Source: Lentisphaerota bacterium
GTDB lineage: Bacteria > Verrucomicrobiota > Lentisphaeria > Victivallales > Victivallaceae
Reading direction: 5' to 3'
DNA: 64,000 nucleotides
NCBI GenBank assembly: GCA_015061685.1
Contig: SUWD01000004.1
Location: forward strand, 111,284-175,283
A program made the position numbers and the translations under genes. The notes under the pieces are model-generated. The model ran no database searches and was not told where the DNA came from. It worked only from the letters and a program-made list of their open reading frames with translations. This document shows, one piece after another, positions 18,325 to 27,915 of this stretch. Within the stretch, counting starts at the first letter, position 1, and the number at the start of each line of letters is the position of its first letter.

Positions 18325-21300
18325 TCAATTCCCGGCAGGGAAAATCTCTTCGATTTCCGGAGCCAGATTCCAGGTGCGCAATCCGGTTACTGCCACCGAT
18401 TCGCCCGGAGCGGTGAAATTGAACCAGGAATCCTTGAAGGGACCGAGGAAAAGATCATTGAACTTCACCTTTTCCAACGGGACCACCCCTTCTTTGATCA
18501 ATTGTCCGTCAACATATGCCCGGAACTTCCCGTTTTCCCAAACGGCCGCCGCGATATACTCCCTGCCCGGCTCCAGCGGGGTATTCAACCGGGCGATCGT
18601 ACCGGCCTTTTTGACCGGATGCCAGAAAATAATCGAAAGTTTTGCCGGATTACCCGTCGCAAAGATCGCCAGACTTGCCAGACTTGCCGGACGCAGGTAG
18701 AGGATGCTCTGCTCCCCTTTCACCGTTGCCGCAGCCGGAAGCATCCGGAATTTCACGGCAACTGCTCCCTGATTTCCGGCAAGAGCTTTCGCCGGAATCC
18801 GTACTGCATTGACCTTGCCGCCTATAACCACGCCGCCATCGGCGATTCTGCCGTTGACCGGAATAAATTTACCGCCCATCGGGATCGGAGAACCGGCGGC
18901 AAACTTCACATCCAGTGTTTTGCCGGAGGGCTTGATCCGGCAGAATGCCACACCCAGCCACGGAACATTATTCAATGGACCATTGCCGGTATTGGTTATC
19001 CGCAGAGTGTAAGTACCCGGCTCAAGTTTTTCCAGATTGAGCGGAAATTCCTGCACCGCCCAGCGGTAATCAGGATAAGGAGCTTTGCCGGTAAAGACCG
19101 TCTGACCGTTAAACTCGATCTTTATCGGCGCCCGGCTGTTGACGACATCATCACACATCGCTCCGATCTCCAGAATCGGTTTGACCATGCTCTTTTCGAT
19201 TTTGAAAGTAACACTGATCTCCGTCTTTTTACTGCGGCTGCCGTAAATTATGCGGATGGGTTCTCCCATGCACCAGTCGGAGCGTTTAACGCCACCGGTA
19301 AATGCTTCACTGTCCGAAAAGATGGTAACTGCATCCGGGTTGCGGGGAGCTGCCAGAGCCGGAAGCACTTCCCGCAAAAGCGGTTTCGCCGCCGGGAACT
19401 CTTTTACGATCTTTCTGCCCGGCAGAGCAAAAGCAGCATCACTGCCGGAACTCAAATAAACCACCAGATGACGATCCACCTCCGGGATCTCAACTTTGAC
19501 CCGGTCGCCGTTTTTCTCAAACTGCCACTCCACCACATCGTCAAAGTCAACACTGAAAAGATAGACTTTTTGAGTGCCGGGAGCGAAAACATCCAATGTC
19601 ATCGGTTTGGATTTGTCCGGACGATTCTCCGATGCCGCCGGGAAGTCATAATTACGCAGCTGCGGCTGGACACCGCCTTTGGCACGGTTGGATTGGAAGT
19701 TGACCAGCGTCAGCATCGTTCCCTGCGTATTGCCGTTTTTATGCTTGAGTCCCTCAATAACGATACCGGCAGGGAAATTGTCTGCCTCAAAAAGAACTTT
19801 GTCATTGTAGGACTTGACGATCTTTGTCCACAGCGAACTCCACTGCGGATCACGCTGATCGTTCCAGAACTGCCCGGGAACAAGCTTATTCATGTTGTAA
19901 AAGTGGAAAAAGGTGCATCTTTCCGGAGAACCGGCAAAGTAAACTATGCGTCCCTTGCCGACTTCCCTGACGAGAATACCCGGATAAGCCTTACCGTTTT
20001 TGTCGATAAAAGAAGCAAGCACTTTCACATCAGAAGCAATGTTTTTCAGCTTGATTATCCGTTTGGTGTAATCAATTTTGCCGGTAACGTCTCCAGTAAC
20101 CGGATTTTTCTCCGGGATCTCAAGAGCGGCGGCTGATTTGACTTCACCGTCATAGCTGAATCCAAGCAGTTCTGCCGCTGCAAAATCGGAGAATTTATTG
20201 TAGTTGTCATCTGCCATTGAGAAGTTGCCGGAGGTGATGAATGTACCGCCGTTGCGGACAAATTTCTCCACTTCAGCGAGGGCATCTTTCTGCCAGACTG
20301 CCGCATTCATGGCGATCACAGTATCAGCTTTTTTCCGCAAAGATGCCGCATCTTTGAAGTCGGCATCGATCACCACCCGGTACGGGATCATCTGATCGGT
20401 AAGAGCATTGCATACTCCGGAAAATCCCAATTCCCACTCCAAAGCTCCCAAAGGGTTGTTGTTGCGGTTGAGAGAGGAGAAATACATGGCGATATTTCCG
20501 GCATTTTCATTGGGAGTGACCAGAGTTTCATGCTCCATTTCCCACTGGGTGAGCGGTCGCCAGACATGATCTTTTTTGCCCAGAAGCCACCACCACTGAC
20601 GGGTCCCCGTAGCAAAGGCACAGAGCGAAGAAACCATATCACTGAAACTGTCCTGGGCATAAAACAGAACCCACGGGGCATTGCCGGTCTGTTCGGCAAC
20701 TGCCCGGAGCAATTTCAGCTCCAAAGTCACCAGAGGATAGTATTCCGGATAACGCAGACCGTGCGGCATACTCTCCAGACCGACGGAATCGGCATACAGC
20801 GGCAGATTGCACACATCATAACCGAAAGCATAGTTGGTATAACCGGAAAGGTTGTTGCACAAGTACGCAGAAAAGACCATTTCGGTATTCAAACTCTTGA
20901 TTAGTTTACGGCACTCGTCCTGCCGCTCAAGGAGTTTTTCGATACGCCATTTTCTCCAGCGGCGGAAAGCCTCCGGTTCCCGGGTCGACCAGCCTTTGTA
21001 TTTGCCGTTGGGAGGCAATTCATAACCGGTGTCGGCTTTGAATTTGCTCCGGCAGGAGTTACAGCCGCACAGCTGGGGAGAGAAAAACTGGATCTCGTCG
21101 ATCATCACCGAATCACAGGGGGATTCACGCAGCAGTCTTTCCAGACGGGCGAACCAGAGTTTCCAGAATTCATCATTGTTGACGCAGGTGTTTCCGGTAC
21201 CGTAAGTATTGATTTCAGTCTTGCCGGTAACCAGATTCACCGCCGCCCATTCCGGATGTGCCTGCAGAAGTTTCATCGGAACCATCGTGCAGGTAACGTG

Positions 21301-21714
21301 GTGCATCGTCTGCAACCCCTCTTTGCGGGCGGCATCAAAAAACATCCTGCTGTCACGGATGGTGTCATCAATACTGCGGCGAACCGCACTGCGTTCCGAA
21401 GCCGGAAGCAGATCCATGATCAATGTACGGCATTTCTCCGCCAGAACCATGTTGAATCCGGCATCTTTGTACCACTTCGCCTGTTTCGCAGCTTCCGCGG
21501 CAGAGAGCTTCGCCGGAATATCATAAGATGCCATCCGGTAACTCTGCATCTGCTCTTTCAAAGTGGGCAGAACTTTGTTGGGACGGCCGCTTTTGAACTC
21601 CTGAAAGCCGATAACACTGCTGCGGTCACAATAATAAGCTTCATCCGTTGCGGCGGCACTTGCAGCAGCAAAAATCAAACTTCCAAAAAGTATTCCGATC
21701 GTTCTTTTCATCAT
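18325..21714 (-). CDS. Secreted glycoside-hydrolase-like protein with LamG-like C-terminus
   Basis: 1129 residues. Signal peptide MMKRTIGILFGSLIFAAASAA. Residues about 30-420 look like a TIM-barrel hydrolase: VMIDEIQFFSPQLCGCNSCR with a plausible acidic catalytic pair (D/E) on a strand end, a CxxC, and later RRWRKWRIEKLLERQDECR. About residues 420-620 resemble a glutamine-amidotransferase-like or beta-galactosidase trimerisation domain (DTVIAMNAAVWQKDALAEVE, GGTFITSGNFSM). The rest contains beta-rich modules; the last ~170 residues (AIFATGNPAKLSIIFWHPVK, AYVDGQLIKEG, FNDLFLGPF) look like a concanavalin/LamG domain that binds glycans. The substrate is unknown. It follows the pseudopilin by 6 bp and is last in the GntR module. 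Confidence 0.72.
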   Translation of the reverse strand: MMKRTIGILFGSLIFAAASAAATDEAYYCDRSSVIGFQEFKSGRPNKVLPTLKEQMQSYRMASYDIPAKLSAAEAAKQAKWYKDAGFNMVLAEKCRTLIMDLLPASERSAVRRSIDDTIRDSRMFFDAARKEGLQTMHHVTCTMVPMKLLQAHPEWAAVNLVTGKTEINTYGTGNTCVNNDEFWKLWFARLERLLRESPCDSVMIDEIQFFSPQLCGCNSCRSKFKADTGYELPPNGKYKGWSTREPEAFRRWRKWRIEKLLERQDECRKLIKSLNTEMVFSAYLCNNLSGYTNYAFGYDVCNLPLYADSVGLESMPHGLRYPEYYPLVTLELKLLRAVAEQTGNAPWVLFYAQDSFSDMVSSLCAFATGTRQWWWLLGKKDHVWRPLTQWEMEHETLVTPNENAGNIAMYFSSLNRNNNPLGALEWELGFSGVCNALTDQMIPYRVVIDADFKDAASLRKKADTVIAMNAAVWQKDALAEVEKFVRNGGTFITSGNFSMADDNYNKFSDFAAAELLGFSYDGEVKSAAALEIPEKNPVTGDVTGKIDYTKRIIKLKNIASDVKVLASFIDKNGKAYPGILVREVGKGRIVYFAGSPERCTFFHFYNMNKLVPGQFWNDQRDPQWSSLWTKIVKSYNDKVLFEADNFPAGIVIEGLKHKNGNTQGTMLTLVNFQSNRAKGGVQPQLRNYDFPAASENRPDKSKPMTLDVFAPGTQKVYLFSVDFDDVVEWQFEKNGDRVKVEIPEVDRHLVVYLSSGSDAAFALPGRKIVKEFPAAKPLLREVLPALAAPRNPDAVTIFSDSEAFTGGVKRSDWCMGEPIRIIYGSRSKKTEISVTFKIEKSMVKPILEIGAMCDDVVNSRAPIKIEFNGQTVFTGKAPYPDYRWAVQEFPLNLEKLEPGTYTLRITNTGNGPLNNVPWLGVAFCRIKPSGKTLDVKFAAGSPIPMGGKFIPVNGRIADGGVVIGGKVNAVRIPAKALAGNQGAVAVKFRMLPAAATVKGEQSILYLRPASLASLAIFATGNPAKLSIIFWHPVKKAGTIARLNTPLEPGREYIAAAVWENGKFRAYVDGQLIKEGVVPLEKVKFNDLFLGPFKDSWFNFTAPGESVAVTGLRTWNLAPEIEEIFPAGN

Positions 21715-21720
21715 ATCACC

Positions 21721-22485
21721 TTATTTCCCCGTCCAGCGGCCGGAAAATGCACTGTAAGGATTGTTGGCAGTTGAATAGGTCATACGATCAGCCGTGGCTC
21801 CGGTTTTGACCGATTCAGCGTGACCGTCAACAAAAGAACTATTCACAGAACCACCATGACGTGCATCAAGACATCCGATGGAATCTCCGGTCGAATACTG
21901 GGATTGCAGGATGTGCCACCCCGTACTGCGGGAAGAACTTGCCTGATAAGAATCGGCAAAAGAAAGAGTTTTTGCCGGTGTTCTCACCCGGGAAATTTTG
22001 CCGCCGATCTGGATCCCGTAAGTTTTATCGTTGAGATAAAAATTGCGTCCAATTTGAGAATAAACGGTATATCCGGCTCCCCAGTCATCGTAACCGGTCT
22101 CAAAATTTTTCTTGATACTTGAGGCAGAGGCGTTGCAAGCCCGGCGGTCGGTTTGGTGGGTGATAAATGATGAACACTTGACTATTTCCATTCCGGAATT
22201 ATTGGCAGCAAGAAGATAACTCAACCAGGCTACAGGTTTCCCATGTGCCAATTTAGTACTGTCCGGCGGCTGCTGATCGTTGTTTTCTCCAAGATACATA
22301 AGATTCCAAGTGGACAATGTCTTGTGGTGCGAAAGACAATCTGCCGTTCTGCCGCGTTCACGGGCTGAATTAAGTGCCGGAAGCAATATCGCCGCCAGAA
22401 TGGCGATGATGGCTATGACTACGAGGAGTTCAATAAGAGTAAAGCACTGGTGCTTTACTCCAGACGTCTGGAGTACTTTTTTCAT
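21721..22485 (-). CDS. H-X9-DG type pseudopilin (prepilin-type N-terminal methylation)
   Basis: 254 residues. A prepilin signal [20 protein letters not shown] follows a 15-residue leader, with the conserved Glu at +5 of the mature protein. C-terminal [12 protein letters not shown] is the H-X9-DG motif that defines the large pseudopilin family expanded in Lentisphaerae and Planctomycetes. These proteins are thought to be exported by a type II-like system. It is preceded by AGGAG and placed 32 bp after the GntR gene and 6 bp before the glycosidase-like gene, so the three genes probably form one transcript. Confidence 0.92.
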   Translation of the reverse strand: MKKVLQTSGVKHQCFTLIELLVVIAIIAILAAILLPALNSARERGRTADCLSHHKTLSTWNLMYLGENNDQQPPDSTKLAHGKPVAWLSYLLAANNSGMEIVKCSSFITHQTDRRACNASASSIKKNFETGYDDWGAGYTVYSQIGRNFYLNDKTYGIQIGGKISRVRTPAKTLSFADSYQASSSRSTGWHILQSQYSTGDSIGCLDARHGGSVNSSFVDGHAESVKTGATADRMTYSTANNPYSAFSGRWTGK

Positions 22486-22517
22486 GATTTCTTTCTCCTT
22501 TTTCTGTTTTTTGGGGG

Positions 22518-23582
22518 TTATTTTATAAAATTCCTTGTGGAATCCAATTCACAAAACAACGGACTTATTTTTTCAAATTCCGCAGCAGAATCTTCTCCTG
22601 CCAAATAATCAAATACCTTTTCTGCCACACTTTGTTCCGGATAACGGATAAAACTTATTCTTTCTCCACTGCGTCCCTCTTTCAAAAGTACCAGCGGCAG
22701 ACTGATTTTGAAACGACGCAAAACATCCTCCGCTTTCACGGCGATCGAATGCGATGCGGCGATTATCCCCTCAAAAGGATAACGGCTCCGGGCCTTGAGC
22801 ATATCTGACAGAGTATTGCCTCCGAAATCTCCCCCCTTCGCTCCGTAAATGACCAATTCCGGCATAAAGTCTGCCCCGAGAGAACGGCGAAAACCGGTCT
22901 GGTACGGACTTCGCCAATGATCGTCGTCATCTATCAATACCGCCCGCTTAACTCCGCAACGGCGTAATTCATCCATCGCCAATACAACAGCTCCGCTTAA
23001 ATCATATTCCATCCGGAACCAGCCCGATAACTGCTCCTCGTAGAGAAAATCAAAACTCGACTGCGGAGTAATAAAAGCAACTTTGCATTTTTTGCTGTGC
23101 AGCAGCTCAAAAAGACCACTGTACCAGTAGCCCGGCAAAATCACCTTTGCCCCATCCGGCAGCTTGCGGAAAACTTCCAGATCCAACTCATTCCTGCGAT
23201 TGGTCAACGACGCCGCAAGAGGCGTTAAAACCACTCCCCTTTCTTTCGCCAGCAAAGAAAATCTATCATAAAATTCGTGCATGATAAAACGACGGCGTAA
23301 TTCACCCCGACGGCTCTCATACAGCGGCAGAATAAAGTATATCCTGCTGCAATTCTTTTCTGCTACAAAACGTCCACTGCCCAGCCGGGAATACAATGTG
23401 CCGTCTTTTACCAGATCATTCAACGCACGATTCAATGTCATCCGGGAGATTCCGAACTCCCGGCGTAAAAAACTCTCACTGGGGAAACGATCCCCCGGCT
23501 CAAGATGCCCTGCAAAACTCCGCAGTGCCGAAGACAAAAGAGTCCGGGACGAACAAACCGCCGGATTAAGTTTCAAGTCCAT
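22518..23582 (-). CDS. GntR-family transcriptional regulator with LacI-like sensor domain
   Basis: 354 residues. N-terminal winged helix (residues about 15-75): [20 protein letters not shown], then [20 protein letters not shown]. The C-terminal ~270 residues resemble periplasmic-binding/LacI effector domains ([60 protein letters not shown]), as in AraR-type sugar regulators. It is first in the module ahead of the pseudopilin and the secreted glycosidase-like protein, so local control by a sugar is likely. Candidate operators are listed separately. Confidence 0.88.
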   Translation of the reverse strand: MDLKLNPAVCSSRTLLSSALRSFAGHLEPGDRFPSESFLRREFGISRMTLNRALNDLVKDGTLYSRLGSGRFVAEKNCSRIYFILPLYESRRGELRRRFIMHEFYDRFSLLAKERGVVLTPLAASLTNRRNELDLEVFRKLPDGAKVILPGYWYSGLFELLHSKKCKVAFITPQSSFDFLYEEQLSGWFRMEYDLSGAVVLAMDELRRCGVKRAVLIDDDDHWRSPYQTGFRRSLGADFMPELVIYGAKGGDFGGNTLSDMLKARSRYPFEGIIAASHSIAVKAEDVLRRFKISLPLVLLKEGRSGERISFIRYPEQSVAEKVFDYLAGEDSAAEFEKISPLFCELDSTRNFIK

Positions 23583-23586
23583 AAGT

Positions 23587-23707
23587 AACTGTTAAACCTC
23601 TTTTATCAAGTTTCCGAAATAAATATATACACAAACAAAAGAAAATGCAATTATTTTCTAAATCCAACTGTTACCAATTTTAATTTTATTAGCAAAACTG
23701 ATACCAA
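23587..23707 (-). promoter_or_regulatory. Promoter and repeated operator-like boxes of the GntR gene
   Basis: Promoter on the minus strand: TTGCAT, 17-bp spacer, TATATT (plus-strand positions 23622-23650). Three related boxes surround it, written on the plus strand: AACTGTTACCAA (23666-23677), AACTGATACCAA (23696-23707) and AACTGTTAAACC (23587-23598). Their spacing above and below the promoter fits autoregulation, which is inference. Confidence 0.55.
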
Positions 23708-23715
23708 AAAACATT

Positions 23716-23757
23716 AAAAAAAATACTATGAGAGCCACTGACGGATTCTCATAGTAT
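23716..23757 (-). terminator. Intrinsic terminator of purD
   Basis: 11-bp stem ATACTATGAGA / TCTCATAGTAT, 13-nt loop, followed on the minus strand by a run of seven T. Confidence 0.85.
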
Positions 23758-23779
23758 CATGATTTGCAAACAGGCAGAA

Positions 23780-25384
23780 TTATTTCTTCACCGGAATTGA
23801 TTCAGCCGGAACTGAACTGTTTTTCGCCGCCTGATTCTTTTTCAACTCCTGTCCGGAGAACATGGAGACCATCATCGCCATTATCGCCAGAATAAAGAGC
23901 GTGAAAACAAAGTTGCGGATGCTGAAACGCTTCTTACGCAAAAGCCACAGGCTGTGTCCCAGCACATACGCAGAAATCAAACACTTCGCAATCAGATATT
24001 TGGGCAGACAAGCTTCATTGAAAAACGGCTGGATCCAGCACGCACAGAGCAAGGCAATTATCCCGATGCAGATCCACGCTTTTTTGGGTTTCATAGGCAT
24101 GAAAGGACGACGCAGAGCTTTCGCACCAATGTCGTTGCGGTAAAACATTTTGTCAAAACTTATCTGACGCACGCCATAATACGCACTGCGGATGGCATCA
24201 ACGATATTGCGTCCGGTGGCACTCACGCCAAGCACACGGCCGCCGGCAGTAACGATCCTGCCGTGTTTTTCCTCCGTACCGCAATGGAAAACCACCGCTC
24301 CGCACTCTGCAGCACGATCCAAACCGGTGATCTCTTTGCCCTTTTCATAATCGCCGGGATAACCGCCGGAAGCGATCACCACGGAAATCGCAGTTTCTTT
24401 GCTCCACTCAAGTTTGGCTTCCGCAAGTCTGCCGTCAACGGTCTTTTCCAGAACATCGTACCAGTCCCCGACAAAACGACGCATCACCGGCTGGATCTCC
24501 GGATCTCCGAAACGGACATTGAATTCCAGAACTTTCGGCTTGCCGTCATCAATCATAACACCGCAGAAAATAACGCCGCGGAAGTTGAGTTTTTCCTCAT
24601 TGATACCTTTGAGAAAAGGCTGAAGCACCTGCGTTTCAATAAGCTGCTCGACCTCTTTGGTGACCACCGGAGCCGGAGAATACGCTCCCATACCGCCGGT
24701 ATTGGGCCCTTTGTCATTGTCAAAAATCCGTTTGTGATCCTGGGAGGAAACCATCTGGATGATCGTTTTGCCGTCGGTCAAAGCCAGAACACTGGCTTCT
24801 TCGCCCAGAAGCATCTCCTCAATGACAACTTTGGTCCCGGCACTGCCGAAAGCCCCCTCAAAGCACTCCTTGACAAAATCTTTTGCCCCGGTGCGGTTCT
24901 CGGCAACCAGCACTCCTTTGCCGGCAGCAAGACCGTCAGCTTTGACCACGATCCCTTTGGCTCCGGCAGAAAATTGAGCATCAATGTAATCACATGCCGC
25001 AGCGGGATCTTCAAAAGTTTCCGATGCAGCAGTGGGAATGCCGTATTTGACCATGAACTTCTTGGCAAAGTCTTTGCTGCCCTCCAACTGGGCGGCGATC
25101 TTGTCCGGCCCGAAAACTTTCAAGCCTCTCGCTTTGAAAACATCCACGATCCCGGCACACAACGGAGCTTCCGGACCGACAACTGTCAGGTCGATCTTTT
25201 CCTTAACTGCGAAATCTGCCAGCTTCTCCAGCTGATCGACCTTGATATTGACACACTCGGCATCTGCGGCAATACCGGCATTGCCCGGTGCACAGAAAAC
25301 TTTTTTCACCTGCGGACTGCGTTTGAGCTGCCATACCAATGCATGTTCACGACCGCCGGAACCGACTACCAGAACTTTTTTCAT
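23780..25384 (-). CDS. purD: Phosphoribosylamine-glycine ligase with C-terminal membrane-spanning extension
   Basis: 534 residues. Residues 1-428 are a complete GAR synthetase (second step of purine synthesis, ATP-grasp): VVGSGGREHALVWQLKRSP, VVGPEAPLCAGIVDVF, ATP-grasp VVKADGLAAGKGV, and NTGGMGAYSPAP with NVRFGDPEIQPV. The family normally ends near YRxDIGxKAL. Here the frame continues for about 104 residues with three hydrophobic helices (AWICIGIIALLCACWIQPFF, YLIAKCLISAYVLGHSLWLL and FVFTLFILAIMAMMVSMFS) and a polar tail. There is no SD before the internal Met at residue 431, so a separate second gene is unlikely. Either a real fusion that tethers PurD to the membrane or a stop-codon loss. 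Confidence 0.93.
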   Translation of the reverse strand: MKKVLVVGSGGREHALVWQLKRSPQVKKVFCAPGNAGIAADAECVNIKVDQLEKLADFAVKEKIDLTVVGPEAPLCAGIVDVFKARGLKVFGPDKIAAQLEGSKDFAKKFMVKYGIPTAASETFEDPAAACDYIDAQFSAGAKGIVVKADGLAAGKGVLVAENRTGAKDFVKECFEGAFGSAGTKVVIEEMLLGEEASVLALTDGKTIIQMVSSQDHKRIFDNDKGPNTGGMGAYSPAPVVTKEVEQLIETQVLQPFLKGINEEKLNFRGVIFCGVMIDDGKPKVLEFNVRFGDPEIQPVMRRFVGDWYDVLEKTVDGRLAEAKLEWSKETAISVVIASGGYPGDYEKGKEITGLDRAAECGAVVFHCGTEEKHGRIVTAGGRVLGVSATGRNIVDAIRSAYYGVRQISFDKMFYRNDIGAKALRRPFMPMKPKKAWICIGIIALLCACWIQPFFNEACLPKYLIAKCLISAYVLGHSLWLLRKKRFSIRNFVFTLFILAIMAMMVSMFSGQELKKNQAAKNSSVPAESIPVKK

Positions 25385-25507
25385 CCTTATTCTCTCCTTT
25401 TATCATATACGTTTGGATAAATTCAAATTGACGATCTTAAAAGATAACCCATATTGACGAAATATTCAAGTCAAAAAAAGAAAATTCAATTTTTTTCAAA
25501 AAATCAT

Positions 25508-25536
25508 TTGACTTACAGCCAAACACCGCTTATAGT
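25508..25536 (+). promoter_or_regulatory. Sigma70-type promoter for the Lrp-like / mur operon
   Basis: TTGACT, 17-bp spacer, TATAGT on the plus strand, about 70 bp before the ATG at 25609. AAGGAG lies at 25592-25597. Confidence 0.7.
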
Positions 25537-25608
25537 TTATAACGGTTACTCCGGAAGTACGTTTACGGAGGAAAAAGGGAAAATTAATGATAAGGAGCAA
25601 GCATTCCC

Positions 25609-25881
25609 ATGGTTACTGGTATTGTTTTGGTAAGCGTAGAGCGTTCCATGATCAACGACGTCATCGACGGTCTGATGAAACTCAAGGGCGTTACTGAAGT
25701 TTATTCCGTCGCCGGTGAATACGATCTGGTCGCTATGATCCGGGTCGCCGACAACGCTGAATTGGCCGAAATCATCGCAACCCGCATGACCCGCGATATC
25801 GATGGTATCCTCCATACCAAAACACTGGTTACCCTGAATGCTTACAGCAAGATCGACCTGGAAAAAGTTTTCGTCGGCTGA
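25609..25881 (+). CDS. Stand-alone Lrp/AsnC ligand-binding (RAM) domain protein
   Basis: 90 residues covering only the alpha/beta sensor half of Lrp/AsnC regulators (GIVLVSVERSMINDVIDGLM, then VTEVYSVAGEYDLVAMIRV and GILHTKTLVTLNAY); the DNA-binding helix-turn-helix is absent. Such domains bind amino acids and form dimers or octamers and may modulate partner proteins. It leads a plus-strand group with a lipoprotein and two peptidoglycan ligases; a link between amino-acid sensing and wall precursor supply is inference. Confidence 0.9.
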   Translation: MVTGIVLVSVERSMINDVIDGLMKLKGVTEVYSVAGEYDLVAMIRVADNAELAEIIATRMTRDIDGILHTKTLVTLNAYSKIDLEKVFVG

Positions 25882-25957
25882 TCCTGCTTTTCATCAACTC
25901 CGGGAACCCTTGACCAAAGGATTCCCGGAATACATTTTATTACGGGGGAGATTTTTT

Positions 25958-26545
25958 ATGCGTAAACTCAGATTTTTAACCGCTCTTTTTGCCGGACTTG
26001 TCATGTGCGGTTGTGCCGATCCGGTCGTCTTTTCTGAACTCTTTCAGCAATCAAAGGATCAGAAAATATATACCAGTTACAACCTCTGGTACACCGATCC
26101 ATTGAATATGGATTCGCTCAACGTCCAGCAGGGATCATTCATCCCCGTCGGTACCGAAATCGAACCGCTTTCAACCGGCAGATGGAGCGATGAGATCCGC
26201 TTCAAAGATCTCTCCACCGGCAAAATACACTGCATCAAATTCTCCTCCGCACACCGGCTCTGCACCATGCGGGAATTCATCTCCTACACCTTTACCACCA
26301 AAGATCAAGCCCAACTGCTCGCTGACATCCCCGAAGCCATGCAGGCACGGGTCGTCAGAGGTGAAGTCGTCCCCGGCATGAATGAAAAAGCCGTCCTTTT
26401 GACCTACGGTCCGCCGCCGGCATGCCGCACCCCGGATCTGCGTAACGGTACCTGGATATACTGGAAAAGCAGCGAAGATATCATCCGGCTGGTCTTCCGC
26501 CGTGACCGGGTAACGACCATTCTCAACGTGGGACAGAATCTGTGA
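25958..26545 (+). CDS. Putative lipoprotein with BamE/SmpA-like C-terminal region
   Basis: 195 residues from the ATG at 25958, chosen because GGGGGAG sits 7 nt upstream and the product begins with a clean lipoprotein signal (MRKLRFLTALFAGLVMCGC). An upstream in-frame start (25838) would overlap the previous gene. The C-terminal part, VVRGEVVPGMNEKAVLLTYG followed by GTWIYWKS and LVFRRDRVTTI, resembles the small two-layer fold of BamE/OmlA lipoproteins, but this is a weak match by eye. Its stop overlaps the GTG start of murF. Confidence 0.8.
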   Translation: MRKLRFLTALFAGLVMCGCADPVVFSELFQQSKDQKIYTSYNLWYTDPLNMDSLNVQQGSFIPVGTEIEPLSTGRWSDEIRFKDLSTGKIHCIKFSSAHRLCTMREFISYTFTTKDQAQLLADIPEAMQARVVRGEVVPGMNEKAVLLTYGPPPACRTPDLRNGTWIYWKSSEDIIRLVFRRDRVTTILNVGQNL

Positions 26546-27915
26546 ATACGGCTCTTTTTTCCGCTTCGGAGTTTTCCATTGTTACCGGCGGGAGCTGGCT
26601 CAAGGATTCACTCCCGGAAAAAGCTCTTGCCATTTCAACCGATACCCGCAACGATAATCAGGGGAAAATATTTTTCGCTCTTTCAGGAGAACGCTTCGAC
26701 GCTCACAACTTTCTCCAACAGGCCGCGGATTCCGGATGCGAAGCTGTCTGCATAAAAAAAAGCCGCCTGAATGATATCGACCTGCCGGATGATCTCCCCG
26801 TCCTGATGGTCGATGATCCTTTGATCGCCATGCAGATGTGTGCAGCTTATCATCGCAACCGCTTTAAGAAATTAACCGTTTTCGCCGTTACCGGCAGCGT
26901 GGGAAAAACCAGCGTAAAAGAGATGCTCCGGGCAATATGCTCCAAAGTTGCCGGAGAAGATGCCGTTCTCTACACCATCGGAAATACCAACAATCAGATC
27001 GGGGTCGCCCAGAATTTACTGCGGCTGACCCCGGAACACCGCTTCGCCGTTTTAGAAGCAGGAACCAGTTCCCCGGGAGAAATCCTGCCGCTTGCCCGGA
27101 TCATCAATCCGACCGGAGCGATCGTCAACTCCATTGCTCCATGTCATCTGGAAAATTTGATCGATCTTGACGGTGTCGCCCGGGAAAAAGGGGATATTTT
27201 CTCCCCACTGGCCGCAAATGCTCCGGCTGTTTTCCCGGAAAATGCCGCCGGTAAGGCTCTGCTCACCAAAGCCGCAGAAAATTGCCGGATCATTACCTTT
27301 GGAAACGATGGACAAGGAGACGTTTCGTCCAGATTCATCTCCGGAACTCTGGAACAAAGTTCCTTTGAATTGACCTTTGCCGACGGCAGAATATTCACCG
27401 TCACCTGGCCATTGACCGGCAAGCACAACGCCCTCAATGCCGCCGGAGCCGCCGCTTTGGCCAATGCCTGCGGGATCGCCCCGGAAATCATCTGTGACGC
27501 ATTGCCGGATACCAGACTGCCGGGAATGAGGATGAAAAAAAGCTGTATCAACAGCATTACTTACTACAATGACGCATATAACGCCAATCCTGCCAGCATG
27601 TCTGCTTCCATTGAATTATTGAGCCAATCAACATTCCCCGGCAGATTGATCCTGCTTTTAGGCGGAATGAGAGAATTGGGGGCTTCTTCTGTGGAAGAAC
27701 ACCGTAAACTTCTGCAAAATATCCGCACAACTATGCCGGATGCCATTGTCATCACCATCGGACAGGAGTTTTCCGGTTTGTCCGGCTGTCACTTTGATTC
27801 GCCGGAAAAAGCAGGTGAATATCTGAAAGAAATTCTGCAAAGCAACGATACCGTTTTTGCCAAAGGTTCACGGGGAAACGCCGTGGAAAAAGCTTTACCG
27901 CCGGAGGCAAGATAA
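26542..27915 (+). CDS. murF: UDP-N-acetylmuramoyl-tripeptide-D-alanyl-D-alanine ligase
   Basis: 457 residues. Adds D-Ala-D-Ala to UDP-MurNAc-tripeptide in the cytoplasm. N-terminal substrate domain AISTDTRNDNQGKIFFALSG, ATP loop VFAVTGSVGKTSVKEM, NTNNQIGVAQNLLRL typical of MurF, and C-terminal YYNDAYNANPASMSASIELL. It uses a GTG start in a GTGA overlap with the lipoprotein stop. murF precedes murE here, the reverse of the common dcw order. Confidence 0.95.
   Translation: MNTALFSASEFSIVTGGSWLKDSLPEKALAISTDTRNDNQGKIFFALSGERFDAHNFLQQAADSGCEAVCIKKSRLNDIDLPDDLPVLMVDDPLIAMQMCAAYHRNRFKKLTVFAVTGSVGKTSVKEMLRAICSKVAGEDAVLYTIGNTNNQIGVAQNLLRLTPEHRFAVLEAGTSSPGEILPLARIINPTGAIVNSIAPCHLENLIDLDGVAREKGDIFSPLAANAPAVFPENAAGKALLTKAAENCRIITFGNDGQGDVSSRFISGTLEQSSFELTFADGRIFTVTWPLTGKHNALNAAGAAALANACGIAPEIICDALPDTRLPGMRMKKSCINSITYYNDAYNANPASMSASIELLSQSTFPGRLILLLGGMRELGASSVEEHRKLLQNIRTTMPDAIVITIGQEFSGLSGCHFDSPEKAGEYLKEILQSNDTVFAKGSRGNAVEKALPPEAR

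Noticed and set aside
18502..20136. Plus-strand 544-residue frame opposite the 1129-aa gene
   Set aside because: No SD, no family resemblance, complementary to a well-formed secreted protein.
23954..25420. Plus-strand 488-residue frame opposite purD
   Set aside because: Antisense of purD, which has all its motifs.
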